A stretch of DNA of 64,000 nucleotides from an uncultured Bacilli bacterium (GTDB lineage: Bacteria > Bacillota_I > Bacilli_A > RF39 > UBA660): NCBI GenBank assembly GCA_910584165.1, contig CAJTZU010000004.1, forward strand, positions 62,001-126,000. The letters run 5' to 3'. The translations under genes and the position numbers were made by a program. Shown here piece by piece: positions 52,217 through 60,649 of this stretch; position 1 is the first letter of the stretch; every line of letters begins with the position of its first letter. The notes under the pieces were generated by a model. The model was given only the letters and a program-made list of their open reading frames with translations. It had not been told where the DNA came from and did no database searches.

Positions 52217-52771
52217 CTATTTTAATAATAGTTTTAAAGCTTCTTTAATTTGTTCTTCAATTGTGAATTCTGAATGAATATGAGGAAGAACTTTTTTTAT
52301 ATCTCCATTTTTATATCCTAAACCTTCTAATACCTCTACTAATTCTTCAAAATTTTGTTCCACTGTTGTAGTAGAAACAACACCTAACTTTCCTTTTAAA
52401 TCTAAAATAATCTGTTTAGCAACTTTATCTCCAATCTTAGGAAATTTCTTTAAATATAAAATATTTTCTCTCTCTATCGCATCCATTATTCCTTCAATAG
52501 AGCCTGTTGCTAGAATTGGTAATGCCATTTTACAACCAAGTCCTTTTACAGCAATTAATTTTAAAAACAATTGTTTTTCCTCTTTCGTATGAAACCCATA
52601 AAGGCTTAATTCATCTTCTCTAACTTGTTGATAAACATAAACTTTCTCCTCTTTATTTAAAGAGAAGGAATATGGATTTGGAACATAAAGTAAATAACCA
52701 ATACCATTTACATCTACTACGATATGAGTACTTTCTATTTCTGTTATCATTCCCTTTATATATTCATACAT
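52217..52771 (-). CDS. ruvA: Holliday junction DNA helicase RuvA
   Basis: 184 residues from the ATG at 52771 (GGTGA upstream; TATAAT at 52787-52792 leaves a very short leader). MYEYIKGMITEIESTHIVVD, GIGYLLYVP, the LKLIAVKGLGCKMAL and FPKIGDKVAKQIILDLK helix-hairpin-helices and domain III are normal. Confidence 0.95.
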   Translation of the reverse strand: MYEYIKGMITEIESTHIVVDVNGIGYLLYVPNPYSFSLNKEEKVYVYQQVREDELSLYGFHTKEEKQLFLKLIAVKGLGCKMALPILATGSIEGIMDAIERENILYLKKFPKIGDKVAKQIILDLKGKLGVVSTTTVEQNFEELVEVLEGLGYKNGDIKKVLPHIHSEFTIEEQIKEALKLLLK

Positions 52772-52833
52772 ACTATCACCATTATCATTATAACACACAA
52801 ACAAATGTTGTTGAATAAAAAAAAGAATATTTT

Positions 52834-53139
52834 TTATTTTTTAAAAAATACTCTTATAATTAAAAATAGAAAATATAGCATCAATAATACAAACATCCAA
52901 GAAATAATAGTATTAACAAATCCCTTGGTATATTGATCAGCTACACTCATTAAACTATTTGGCCATTTTGCTAGAAAAGTCGCCACTTCATTTTTTCCAA
53001 TGTTTCTAGAAATAACATCAAATAAACGTAATCCAATATCTAGAGCAGCAATTCCATAAGCAGCTTTTTCTAACTTTCTTCGATAACAGGACCAACAAAC
53101 AATTACAATTACTAAAAATAATATAACAAATGCATCCAT
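52834..53139 (-). CDS. Small membrane protein
   Basis: 101 residues with an N-terminal hydrophobic helix (about 2-17) and a C-terminal one (about 75-98) around a polar middle. It is the last of the minus-strand run of zinc-ribbon membrane proteins and may belong with them, but shows no shared motif. Function unknown. Confidence 0.5.
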   Translation of the reverse strand: MDAFVILFLVIVIVCWSCYRRKLEKAAYGIAALDIGLRLFDVISRNIGKNEVATFLAKWPNSLMSVADQYTKGFVNTIISWMFVLLMLYFLFLIIRVFFKK

Positions 53140-53192
53140 TTTATCACTACCTTACTCATTCATTATATCATAAAACTAATATTTCGAAAATA

Positions 53193-53468
53193 CTATTTTT
53201 GTTTCTGTGAAAGAACTTCTTTCTTAGCCAACTTCATTGTTTTAGTAACAACCTGAATATTTGAATGACAATATTCGCAAATAGTAGATACCATACCAGA
53301 GGAAGAAGAACTCAAATGATAATCATGTTCATAACTAGATCCTCTTCCAACATCAAACCCAGAGTCAGTTGCTATAGTATGAAAATTATAATAACCATTT
53401 ACCAAAAATCCACCTATTAACAGTACTGCTAATAAGAGAAGAAAAACATTTTTTGTATTATTTAACAT
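53193..53468 (-). CDS. Shrunken member of the ATDSGFD membrane/zinc-ribbon family
   Basis: 91 residues. The N-terminal membrane helix and the IATDSGFDVG motif of the neighbours are joined directly to their C-terminal tail (CEYCHSNIQVVTKTMKLAKKE). The central domain and the first Cys pair of the ribbon are gone. This looks like an internal deletion of about 170 codons that kept the frame. It is probably non-functional or reduced to a membrane-tethered tail. Confidence 0.6.
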   Translation of the reverse strand: MLNNTKNVFLLLLAVLLIGGFLVNGYYNFHTIATDSGFDVGRGSSYEHDYHLSSSSSGMVSTICEYCHSNIQVVTKTMKLAKKEVLSQKQK

Positions 53469-53488
53469 CTATATTTCTCCTCTCTATT

Positions 53489-54121
53489 TCATCCTTTTGT
53501 CCTTTGAAGAATTTCTTCTTTCTTAGCTAATTTCATTTTTCCCATAACAGATTGAATATGAGAGCCACAATAATTACAAACTGTTTTTCCTTCTTCTAAT
53601 TGGGCACCACAGTGAGGACATTTATTAGAAGATTTTTCATTATCCACAAATGTTAAACAATAGGTCATAATTACCTTTTTTTTCTTATTACCTCGAAGTA
53701 CTTTATTCTTATTATCTACAATATAATCATAGAATTCTACTTCCATTAGTGCAGAAATAGTACGAATAGAATTTTCTTCATTAACAGATAATAATTTCCA
53801 ATCTAATAAAAGAAAATCACTCATAATGTTTTTTTGACCTTTTAATTCCAATGTTTGTAATTGCATCTGATAAGTATTAAATAATTCATCAGTTACTAAT
53901 GTACGCAATGTTTCATAATCAAAATTCATCCATGCTTCCTGTACTGCTAAATAAATTTGATAACTTTGTTTCAATATTTTTTCTTTCATAATTGGATTTA
54001 TAGGAATAGATGATTTTGACATATAATCTCTAATTTTGTAATCTTGTTCTAAAAATTCTAAAGAAGGTGAATATGACATTTCATTAACTAGTCTTTCTTC
54101 TTCAAAAGAACCAATTAACAT
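53489..54121 (-). CDS. C-terminal Tim44-like/zinc-ribbon protein, part of a split gene
   Basis: 210 residues. The central domain shared with the neighbours is present (AWMNFDYETLRTLVTDELFNTYQ and LELKGQKNIM), followed by the zinc ribbon CPHCG...CNYCG and the basic tail KLAKKEEILQ. The N-terminal helix and SGFD motif are missing. They occur in the upstream 90-residue gene, and the two are separated by a stop and a frame change. No good ribosome binding site precedes the first ATG. Probably a broken gene. Confidence 0.6.
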   Translation of the reverse strand: MLIGSFEEERLVNEMSYSPSLEFLEQDYKIRDYMSKSSIPINPIMKEKILKQSYQIYLAVQEAWMNFDYETLRTLVTDELFNTYQMQLQTLELKGQKNIMSDFLLLDWKLLSVNEENSIRTISALMEVEFYDYIVDNKNKVLRGNKKKKVIMTYCLTFVDNEKSSNKCPHCGAQLEEGKTVCNYCGSHIQSVMGKMKLAKKEEILQRTKG

Positions 54122-54263
54122 TAATCCAGAAATAAATCATTAATATTATTGAATCTGATTCCAATCCTCGTTTAAAGCTACAATAACAGAGATAAATATA
54201 ACTTATAATAATAAATACTTTTAAAATCACCTTTACAATTTTTTTCCACTTCTTTTTTGGTTT

Positions 54264-54536
54264 CTAGATAACAGATGCTGCAATAGGAAACAGTAACAAA
54301 AACAAACAAGCACCTTCACTAGACATTCCTCCACCAGAACCACCACTAGAACTGCTACTACTTGAGCCACCACTAGAGTCTCCCCCAGAACTGCCTCCTC
54401 CTGAAGAGCCACTATCATAACTTGTATCAAATCCTGAGTCTGTTGCTAAAGAGGAAAAAGAGTAACTAGAAAATAAAAAATATCCTATTAATCCGATTGC
54501 AACTATAAAAAGAACAATTGTTTTTTTATCAAACAT
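54264..54536 (-). CDS. N-terminal fragment of the ATDSGFD family (Gly/Ser-rich)
   Basis: 90 residues: membrane helix (about 6-24), SLATDSGFDTSYD motif, a low-complexity Gly/Ser stretch of about 30 residues and the start of a second helix, cut by a TAG. Beyond the TAG the same frame stays open for about 50 codons, including another hydrophobic stretch, and then loses register with the 210-residue downstream gene. This suggests one gene inactivated by a stop and a frameshift. Confidence 0.55.
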   Translation of the reverse strand: MFDKKTIVLFIVAIGLIGYFLFSSYSFSSLATDSGFDTSYDSGSSGGGSSGGDSSGGSSSSSSSGGSGGGMSSEGACLFLLLFPIAASVI

Positions 54537-54553
54537 ACTATCACTTCCTTTTT

Positions 54554-55459
54554 CTATCTTTGTCTAATACATTCCTTTTTCGTAAGTCTCATCTCTTTAG
54601 TAATTGCTTGAATTTTCGTATTACAATAGCTACATTTTAATTCTTTATTTTCTAAAGGTGCTCCACAATTTGGACATTTTTCACTTGCTTGTTCTTGATA
54701 TACAAAAGTTAATAAGTAAGTCATTTCTACTTTTTTCTTCTTGTTTCCCCTAATAACTTTTTCTCGTTCATCTACAATATAATCATAAAAAGAAACAGTT
54801 AATTGAACCTTCATAGTTTTAGTACCTTCGTTATTACTCTTTGAAAGAATACTAGATGAAAGAAAATTAAAATCTGTCATTATATTTTTTTGCCCTTTTA
54901 ATTCTAATGTTTTCATTTGGTTTTGATAAGTGTTATATAGCTCATCTGTTACAAGTCTTCTTAATTCATTATAATCAAAATTCATCCATGCTTTTTGTAC
55001 GTCTAAATAAATTTGATAAGCTTCTTGTAGTTTTTGTTTATCTTCTTCTGTCACGATATTTGGCTTATAAATGGCATTAGCCATAGAAGAATCAACATCC
55101 AATTGAATTCCTTCTATTCTTTCCTTATATTGTGATTCATATTTTCTTATTTGCATTTCCCATCTTATTTTCATTATTAATCCTATAATAACACTAACTG
55201 CCAAGATTCCAAAGAAAAAAAACAAAAAAATGTCATCCCCTCCAGATGAACTATAAGAATTAGAACTACCGCTATATCCATAATCCCAACTAGAGTCGGA
55301 ACTCCACCCCGAATCGGATCCCCAACTTGAACCTCCATCATAACTAGTATCAAAACCAGAATCTGTTGCTAAAGAGTTTTGTGCAATTTCTCCATCAAAC
55401 AATAGTAATAAAGCAACTATAAAAATAGCAGATAAAAGCAATGGTAACTGCTTTTTCAT
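54554..55459 (-). CDS. Full-length ATDSGFD-family membrane protein with Tim44-like domain and zinc ribbon
   Basis: 301 residues. N-terminal helix (7-22), SLATDSGFDTSYD (about 32-44), Ser/Gly/Trp-rich segment (45-75) and second helix (about 78-100). The conserved domain (about 140-245) has AWMNFDYNELRRLVTDELYNTYQ and LELKGQKNIMTDF, resembling the Tim44-like/MBA1 fold that binds membranes or precursor proteins. A zinc ribbon CPNCGAPLENKELKCSYC (about 262-280) and a basic tail follow. Starts one base after the preceding gene. Exact role unknown. Confidence 0.65.
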   Translation of the reverse strand: MKKQLPLLLSAIFIVALLLLFDGEIAQNSLATDSGFDTSYDGGSSWGSDSGWSSDSSWDYGYSGSSNSYSSSGGDDIFLFFFFGILAVSVIIGLIMKIRWEMQIRKYESQYKERIEGIQLDVDSSMANAIYKPNIVTEEDKQKLQEAYQIYLDVQKAWMNFDYNELRRLVTDELYNTYQNQMKTLELKGQKNIMTDFNFLSSSILSKSNNEGTKTMKVQLTVSFYDYIVDEREKVIRGNKKKKVEMTYLLTFVYQEQASEKCPNCGAPLENKELKCSYCNTKIQAITKEMRLTKKECIRQR

Positions 55460-55460
55460 A

Positions 55461-56000
55461 TTAATATTGCTCCCAAGAAGTTAAAATCCAATCATAATCT
55501 TCTTTTGGCATTTGACTCTTACAATATTCACAAACTCCACTATAATTATAGTCAATATTAGCTCCACAATTTGGACATTTAGCTGCTATTCCTAATGATT
55601 TATGATTTCTCTTTTCTTCAAAAATCAATCTATTTCTAAGCTCTATTCTACTAGAATTATTCCCTGATTTAAATTTTTTCGTATTAGCATCTAATTTATA
55701 ATCCATATATCGAGAAGTCAATAATACCTCAATCATATATCTATCTTCTAAAATTTGAACATTACTTATTTCTGTATGTTTTACATTTAATTCATCATAC
55801 ATTTGAATTTCATTATTATCTTGTAACACTTTAATTCTATTTTGAATCTTCAATCGCATATCTTCATTTAAAGAGGAATAAATTCTTTCCATATCTTTAA
55901 ACATAATAGCACTCATCATTAAAACAAAGATATTATCTACCTTTGTCTTAAACATACTTTCTGTAAAGTCACTATCTAATTTCTTTAATTCTTCTAACAT
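55461..56000 (-). CDS. Soluble Tim44-like/zinc-ribbon protein
   Basis: 179 residues, related to the central domain and ribbon of its neighbours but diverged: no membrane helix, no SGFD motif, no LELKGQKN motif. The ribbon is CPNCGANIDYNYSGVCEYC near 142-160. It sits between two full-length members with gaps of 1-2 bases, so it is co-expressed and may be their cytoplasmic partner. Confidence 0.6.
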   Translation of the reverse strand: MLEELKKLDSDFTESMFKTKVDNIFVLMMSAIMFKDMERIYSSLNEDMRLKIQNRIKVLQDNNEIQMYDELNVKHTEISNVQILEDRYMIEVLLTSRYMDYKLDANTKKFKSGNNSSRIELRNRLIFEEKRNHKSLGIAAKCPNCGANIDYNYSGVCEYCKSQMPKEDYDWILTSWEQY

Positions 56001-56002
56001 AA

Positions 56003-56815
56003 TTATCTCTCTTTCCTACTTTGTTTAATCGTTTCTTTTTTAGACATTCTCATTTCAGTATTTAACCCTTGAATATGAGATTTACAATAATCACAATAAT
56101 TTGGTTTCTCTAAAGGTGCTCCACAGTTTGGACAAATACCACTACTCTTTTTATTTGATACAAATGTTAAATGGTAATTCATATATACTTTACTAGTATC
56201 TTTCCCACGAAGTACTTTTTTCGTATTTACATCTATTAAATAATCATAAAAAGAGACTTCTATAGCCATTATAATTGTTTGTTGGTCGTCTTCCTCTTTG
56301 TTTAATAAAAGTTTTGCACTCAAAAGTGTAAAATCTCTCATAATATTTTTTTGTCCTTTTAATTCAAGTGTTTTTATTTGATTTTGATATGTATTATATA
56401 ATTCATCTGTTACTAATTTTTTTAAAGCATCATAATCAAAATTTTTCCATGCCATTTGAATATCATAAAATATCTGATATCCTTTTAACAAAAGTTCTTT
56501 TTCCTCTTTGTCTTGATAAGAATTTAGTATTTTTGTAACATTATTGCCATCCGCTTTTCTTTTCTTATTATTTTCAATTGATACAATAACCATTAGAATC
56601 ATAAAGAAAATTAAAGTGGGAATTGGATAGTTAATAAAAAGAAAAATCAAATCAAAAAGTCCAGAGCCATCTCCTCCTGAAGAGCCACCAGAATCATAAC
56701 TAACATCAAAGCCTGAATCTGTCGCTACAGCATGAAAGTTCATCTCACTCATCAATAATAATCCGATTACTATAAACGCCATTAAAAAAAGAAAAAATGT
56801 TTTTTTATCCTTCAT
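56003..56815 (-). CDS. Full-length ATDSGFD-family membrane protein with Tim44-like domain and zinc ribbon
   Basis: About 270 residues from the ATG at 56815 (AGGAG 7 bases upstream). N-terminal helix, HAVATDSGFDVSYD, second helix (about 45-70), domain with AWKNFDYDALKKLVTDELYNTYQ and LELKGQKNIMRDF, ribbon CPNCGAPLEKPNYCDYC and tail RMSKKETIKQ. First gene of the run; TATAAT lies just upstream, so it probably starts the operon. Confidence 0.65.
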   Translation of the reverse strand: MKDKKTFFLFLMAFIVIGLLLMSEMNFHAVATDSGFDVSYDSGGSSGGDGSGLFDLIFLFINYPIPTLIFFMILMVIVSIENNKKRKADGNNVTKILNSYQDKEEKELLLKGYQIFYDIQMAWKNFDYDALKKLVTDELYNTYQNQIKTLELKGQKNIMRDFTLLSAKLLLNKEEDDQQTIIMAIEVSFYDYLIDVNTKKVLRGKDTSKVYMNYHLTFVSNKKSSGICPNCGAPLEKPNYCDYCKSHIQGLNTEMRMSKKETIKQSRKER

Positions 56816-56849
56816 ATCGTATACTCCTATTATGTACATTATAACACAA

Positions 56850-56882
56850 AAAAGAGAAAACTTATTTGCTTTCTCTTAAATA
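56850..56882 (-). terminator. Terminator of clpB
   Basis: On the minus strand AAGAGAAAG, an AT loop and TTTTCTCTTTTTTG overlap the clpB stop. Confidence 0.75.
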
Positions 56883-58979
56883 AAATCCATTTTCATCAAC
56901 ATCAACAATAATCTCAGAATTAAATTTAATATTATCCATAATCAAATTACTAGCAATCAATGTCTCTAAATTACGAGAGATAAATCTTTTAATAGGACGC
57001 GCCCCATATTCTGGCTCAAACGATTCCTCAATAATATAATCTTTTGCTTTCTCAGTAAGTGTTAAAGTAATCTTTTTATCCTCTAGTCGATGCTCTATTT
57101 CTTTAATAATTTTATCTACAATTTCATAAACTACTTCTCTTGTTAAAGATTTAAATACAATTACTTCATCAATACGGTTGATAAATTCTGGTCTAAAATT
57201 ACGTTTTAATTCATTTAAAACTAATTCTTCTCCATTCTCTTCTCCATTTAAAATATATTCGCTTCCTAAATTAGAAGTCATAATAATAATTGTATTTTTA
57301 AAATCAACCGTTCTTCCTTGAGAATCTGTAATTCTACCATCATCTAATATTTGAAGTAAAATATTAAAAACATCTCTATGTGCTTTTTCTATTTCATCAA
57401 ATAATACGATACTATATGGATTACGTCTTACTGCTTCTGTTAATTGTCCACCTTCATCATACCCTACATATCCTGGAGGAGCTCCTACTAGTCTAGCTAC
57501 ACTATGTGCTTCCATATATTCACTCATATCGATACGTACCATATGTCTTTCATCATCAAATAATTCTTCTGCTAAAGAACGTGCTACTTCTGTTTTTCCA
57601 ACACCAGTAGGTCCTAAAAACATGAAAGAACCAATAGGCCGATTGGGGTCTTTAATTCCAGCACGCGCTCTAATAATCGCTTCACTTACTAATTTTAAGG
57701 CGGAATCTTGACCTTTTACTCGACGTTTTAAATTCTCTTCTAGATTTAATAATTTTTCTCTTTCTCCACCTACTAATTTAGAAACTGGTACATGAGTCCA
57801 TTTAGAAACTACTGCCGCAATATCTTCTTCTGTTACTTCATCACTTAAAATCTGACTGTTTGTAGCGTTTCTTAATTCTTCTAATTCTTTATTAAGAGTA
57901 GGAAGTACACCATGTCTTAAACGAGCAGCGGTTTCTAGATTATAATTATTTTCAGCTTGTTCTAATTCGAAAGTAGATTTTTCAATTTCTTCCTTTTTCG
58001 CATTTATCTTAGATAGAATAGATTTTTCTTCTTCCCACTTATCACGTAAACCCTTTTCTTCTTCCTTCATACCTTTTAGTTTCTCTTTAATTTCTTCCAC
58101 ACGTTTTTTAGAAATCTCATCTTTTTCTTTTTTTAAAGCTTGAAGCTCTATTTCTAAACGCATAATTTTACGAGTTAAAGTATCTAATTCAGTTGGAACA
58201 GAATCCATTTGTACTTTAATAGTAGAACAAGCTTCATCTACTAAATCGATCGCTTTATCTGGTAAAAATCTATCTGTTATATATCTATCGGATAAAGTAG
58301 CAGCAGCTACAAGTGCTTTATCTTTAATATTGACACTATGGAATACTTCAAAGCGAGATTTCAATCCACGTAATATTGTAATAGTATCCATTACATTTGG
58401 CTCAGATACTAATACTTTTTGAAATCTACGTTCGAGCGCTCCATCTTTTTCAATATATTTTCGATATTCATTTAAAGTAGTCGCACCAATGACATGTATC
58501 TCTCCTCTGGCTAGTAATGGTTTTAACATATTACCAGCATCCATTGCCCCTTCTGCTCCTGCTCCAACTATCATATGAATTTCATCAATAAACATAATGA
58601 TTTCTCCATCTGATTTTTGAATTTCTTTTAAAACGGCTTTTAATCTATCCTCAAATTCGCCACGATATTTAGCACCAGCAATTAAAGCACCTAAATCTAG
58701 TTCCCAAATTTTCTTGCCTTTTAAACTATTTGGCACATCACCTTTTACAATTCTTTGTGCAAGGCCTTCTACAATTGCTGTTTTCCCAACACCAGGTTCT
58801 CCTATTAAAACTGGATTATTTTTTGTTTTTCTAGAAAGAATACGAGTTATACTTCTCACTTCATCATCTCTACCAATAACAGGGTCAATCTTCCCTGCTT
58901 TTACAGCATCAACAATATCTCTACCATACTTTTCTAGTACATTCTCTAAATTTTCTTCATATGGATTTTGCATATTCAT
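56862..58979 (-). CDS. clpB: ClpB disaggregase lacking the N-terminal domain
   Basis: About 705 residues from the ATG at 58979 (AAGGGATAT upstream); full ClpB is about 860. The Clp_N repeat domain is missing and the protein begins MNMQNPYEENLENVLEKYGR, a few residues before AAA-1 (Walker A GEPGVGKT). The ClpB-type middle coiled coil (about 270-390) is present, then AAA-2 (GPTGVGKTEVA, GYDEGGQLTEAVRRNPYSIV) and the C-terminal D2-small domain. The start is the natural one behind a CIRCE promoter, so this is not a truncation artefact. It dissolves protein aggregates with DnaK. Confidence 0.95.
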   Translation of the reverse strand: MNMQNPYEENLENVLEKYGRDIVDAVKAGKIDPVIGRDDEVRSITRILSRKTKNNPVLIGEPGVGKTAIVEGLAQRIVKGDVPNSLKGKKIWELDLGALIAGAKYRGEFEDRLKAVLKEIQKSDGEIIMFIDEIHMIVGAGAEGAMDAGNMLKPLLARGEIHVIGATTLNEYRKYIEKDGALERRFQKVLVSEPNVMDTITILRGLKSRFEVFHSVNIKDKALVAAATLSDRYITDRFLPDKAIDLVDEACSTIKVQMDSVPTELDTLTRKIMRLEIELQALKKEKDEISKKRVEEIKEKLKGMKEEEKGLRDKWEEEKSILSKINAKKEEIEKSTFELEQAENNYNLETAARLRHGVLPTLNKELEELRNATNSQILSDEVTEEDIAAVVSKWTHVPVSKLVGGEREKLLNLEENLKRRVKGQDSALKLVSEAIIRARAGIKDPNRPIGSFMFLGPTGVGKTEVARSLAEELFDDERHMVRIDMSEYMEAHSVARLVGAPPGYVGYDEGGQLTEAVRRNPYSIVLFDEIEKAHRDVFNILLQILDDGRITDSQGRTVDFKNTIIIMTSNLGSEYILNGEENGEELVLNELKRNFRPEFINRIDEVIVFKSLTREVVYEIVDKIIKEIEHRLEDKKITLTLTEKAKDYIIEESFEPEYGARPIKRFISRNLETLIASNLIMDNIKFNSEIIVDVDENGFYLRESK

Positions 58980-59007
58980 AATATCCCTTCTTTCTCCATC
59001 AGTTATC

Positions 59008-59048
59008 ATTATACTCTTATTTTAGCACTTGTCAAGTATGAGTGCTAG
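59008..59048 (-). promoter_or_regulatory. clpB promoter with CIRCE (HrcA) operator
   Basis: TTAGCACTT (59022-59030), 9 bases and GAGTGCTAG (59040-59048) match the CIRCE inverted repeat with one or two changes. On the minus strand TTGACA (59030-59035), a 16-base spacer and TATAAT (59008-59013) form the clpB promoter, with the operator over the -35. Heat-shock control by HrcA is expected. Confidence 0.92.
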
Positions 59049-59058
59049 AGCAAAAGAA

Positions 59059-59087
59059 TTGCACTATTTGTCAGCTTTTGCTATAAT
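59059..59087 (+). promoter_or_regulatory. Promoter of the gene divergent from clpB
   Basis: TTGCAC, 17 bases and TATAAT, with TGC extending the -10. The spacing from CIRCE is about 11 bases, so HrcA could affect it too. Confidence 0.75.
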
Positions 59088-59109
59088 CATATTAGAATGA
59101 AGGTAAGAT

Positions 59110-59892
59110 ATGAATAGTATACACATGAAAGCTGGTTTTATTACACCAGAAAAAAAAATTGAAATTGGCTCCGAGCATCTTCTTGCTTTTTGTGGATTAG
59201 CATGTCAAAAGTATTTAAAAGAACATCCTGAAGAAATTGAAATATGGAAAGAATTCTCTAAAGATTATTCTTATTTTCATCCTTTTTTTGATTTTTTAGT
59301 TTTTCATTTAAAATGGATTCCAGTAGGAATCTTAGGAGATAATCATTTATTTGGCATCTTAGAAGAAGATAAACTATATATTCAAGAGCTACCACCAGTT
59401 CTAGAAGAAGAAGACTTATATAATACTTTATTCTATGCCAAAATTAAAAATTCTAATAGCAAAAAATATTTAGTAAAAGCAGATAACCGTACTCTAAGTA
59501 TTCATAGTCCGAAAAAAAAGATTTATGGAGAAGGCATCGTTTTAAATGATGGAATTGTTTTTATTCAAAATAACATACCTCAATCTGCCTTATCTGCTAC
59601 TATCATGAATCAATTAACTATAAAATATCCTTTTTTAATAGAAGATTTTAACATTTGTAAAGATACTTACAAAGATGACTATCATTGGTATTTAATTGAT
59701 CGTTTAGGAGCTATTCTCTTTACAGAAAAATATGTTCTTTATAACCATGCCTTAGTTTCTGAAAAGCAAAAAATTGCTCTTAAGAATATTCCTGTTGATG
59801 AGGAAGAGCCAGATAAAACAGAAGAGGAATATCAAAATCCATACCCTATTGATACTACAAAAGCTTTAATACAGAAAATTTATAATACTTAA
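59110..59892 (+). CDS. Hypothetical protein divergent from clpB
   Basis: 260 residues, soluble and acidic, with no signal peptide. GAAGGTAAG precedes the ATG. The start (HMKAGFITPEKKIEIGSEHLL) looks like a regular helix-rich globular domain, and DEEEPDKTEEEYQNPYP near the end is an acidic tail. Not recognised. Its promoter lies next to the CIRCE site. Confidence 0.6.
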   Translation: MNSIHMKAGFITPEKKIEIGSEHLLAFCGLACQKYLKEHPEEIEIWKEFSKDYSYFHPFFDFLVFHLKWIPVGILGDNHLFGILEEDKLYIQELPPVLEEEDLYNTLFYAKIKNSNSKKYLVKADNRTLSIHSPKKKIYGEGIVLNDGIVFIQNNIPQSALSATIMNQLTIKYPFLIEDFNICKDTYKDDYHWYLIDRLGAILFTEKYVLYNHALVSEKQKIALKNIPVDEEEPDKTEEEYQNPYPIDTTKALIQKIYNT

Positions 59893-59920
59893 AAAAAGAA
59901 ATAAACTTTTATTTCTTTTC
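59893..59920. terminator. Bidirectional terminator
   Basis: AAAAGAAATAAA and TTTATTTCTTTT form a hairpin between two convergent genes. Confidence 0.75.
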
Positions 59921-60649
59921 TTTTGCATTCAAGTTTTGAATAGGTAACCCTAACTTCTTAGAAAGACTTTCAGCCATATCATAATCTTCCTCGCGAAAAT
60001 AAACGACATTTTTAGGTACTGCATATCTAGCATCTAATACAATTTCACAATATTTTCCTTCTGGAATATTTCTAGTAATTTCATAGGGAGTAATAAGAGG
60101 CGTGGCCATACTATAAGAATCCACTATATAGTCCTCCGTTTCTATTAAAGTATAAAGAGATTTTTCTTGATTACTAACAATAACAGCTGCATCTTTAAAA
60201 AGTGCGCCTAAATAAGAGGAAAAAGAAACATCATAAGAAATTCCAATAATTCCATCACAAAAAACATTAAAATTATCATCCGTTTTTAAGGATGCAGAAA
60301 TGACTCTTTCTTTTTTTCGATATTGATCATCTTTTAGCCAAGAAATAATTTGAATCCCTTTAGCACAATCCATTTCCCAACAACGAAGCACAAATGGTTT
60401 TAGTAAATCTTCTAAGGATAATAAATTCTTTAAATTAAGTAGTCTATCTTCCATAGTTGAAAAAGGAAAATTTAAATAAGTTTTAATCTGCCTTAAAGAA
60501 TCTACCAATAATTGTTCTTCCTCTTTATTAAATTGAGAAGAGTAAGTAGTAAGCATCGTTTCTATACAAGATTCAAATTGATGAACCAATTCCTCTCCCT
60601 TTTTCATTAAAATCTGATTATTATTATCTTTCACTCTAAATTCTCTCAT
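59909..60649 (-). CDS. Hypothetical protein linked to an HD-domain gene
   Basis: 246 residues, soluble. The middle (FVLRCWEMDCAKGIQIISWL) and the end (GKYCEIVLDARYAVPKNVVYF) show no motif I know. Its start overlaps the stop of the HD-domain gene by 4 bases, so the two are co-translated. Confidence 0.55.
   Translation of the reverse strand: MREFRVKDNNNQILMKKGEELVHQFESCIETMLTTYSSQFNKEEEQLLVDSLRQIKTYLNFPFSTMEDRLLNLKNLLSLEDLLKPFVLRCWEMDCAKGIQIISWLKDDQYRKKERVISASLKTDDNFNVFCDGIIGISYDVSFSSYLGALFKDAAVIVSNQEKSLYTLIETEDYIVDSYSMATPLITPYEITRNIPEGKYCEIVLDARYAVPKNVVYFREEDYDMAESLSKKLGLPIQNLNAKEKK

Noticed and set aside
54233..54430. Minus-strand frame of 65 codons rich in Val
   Set aside because: It is the alternate-frame reading of the Gly/Ser-rich repeat of the 90-residue gene.
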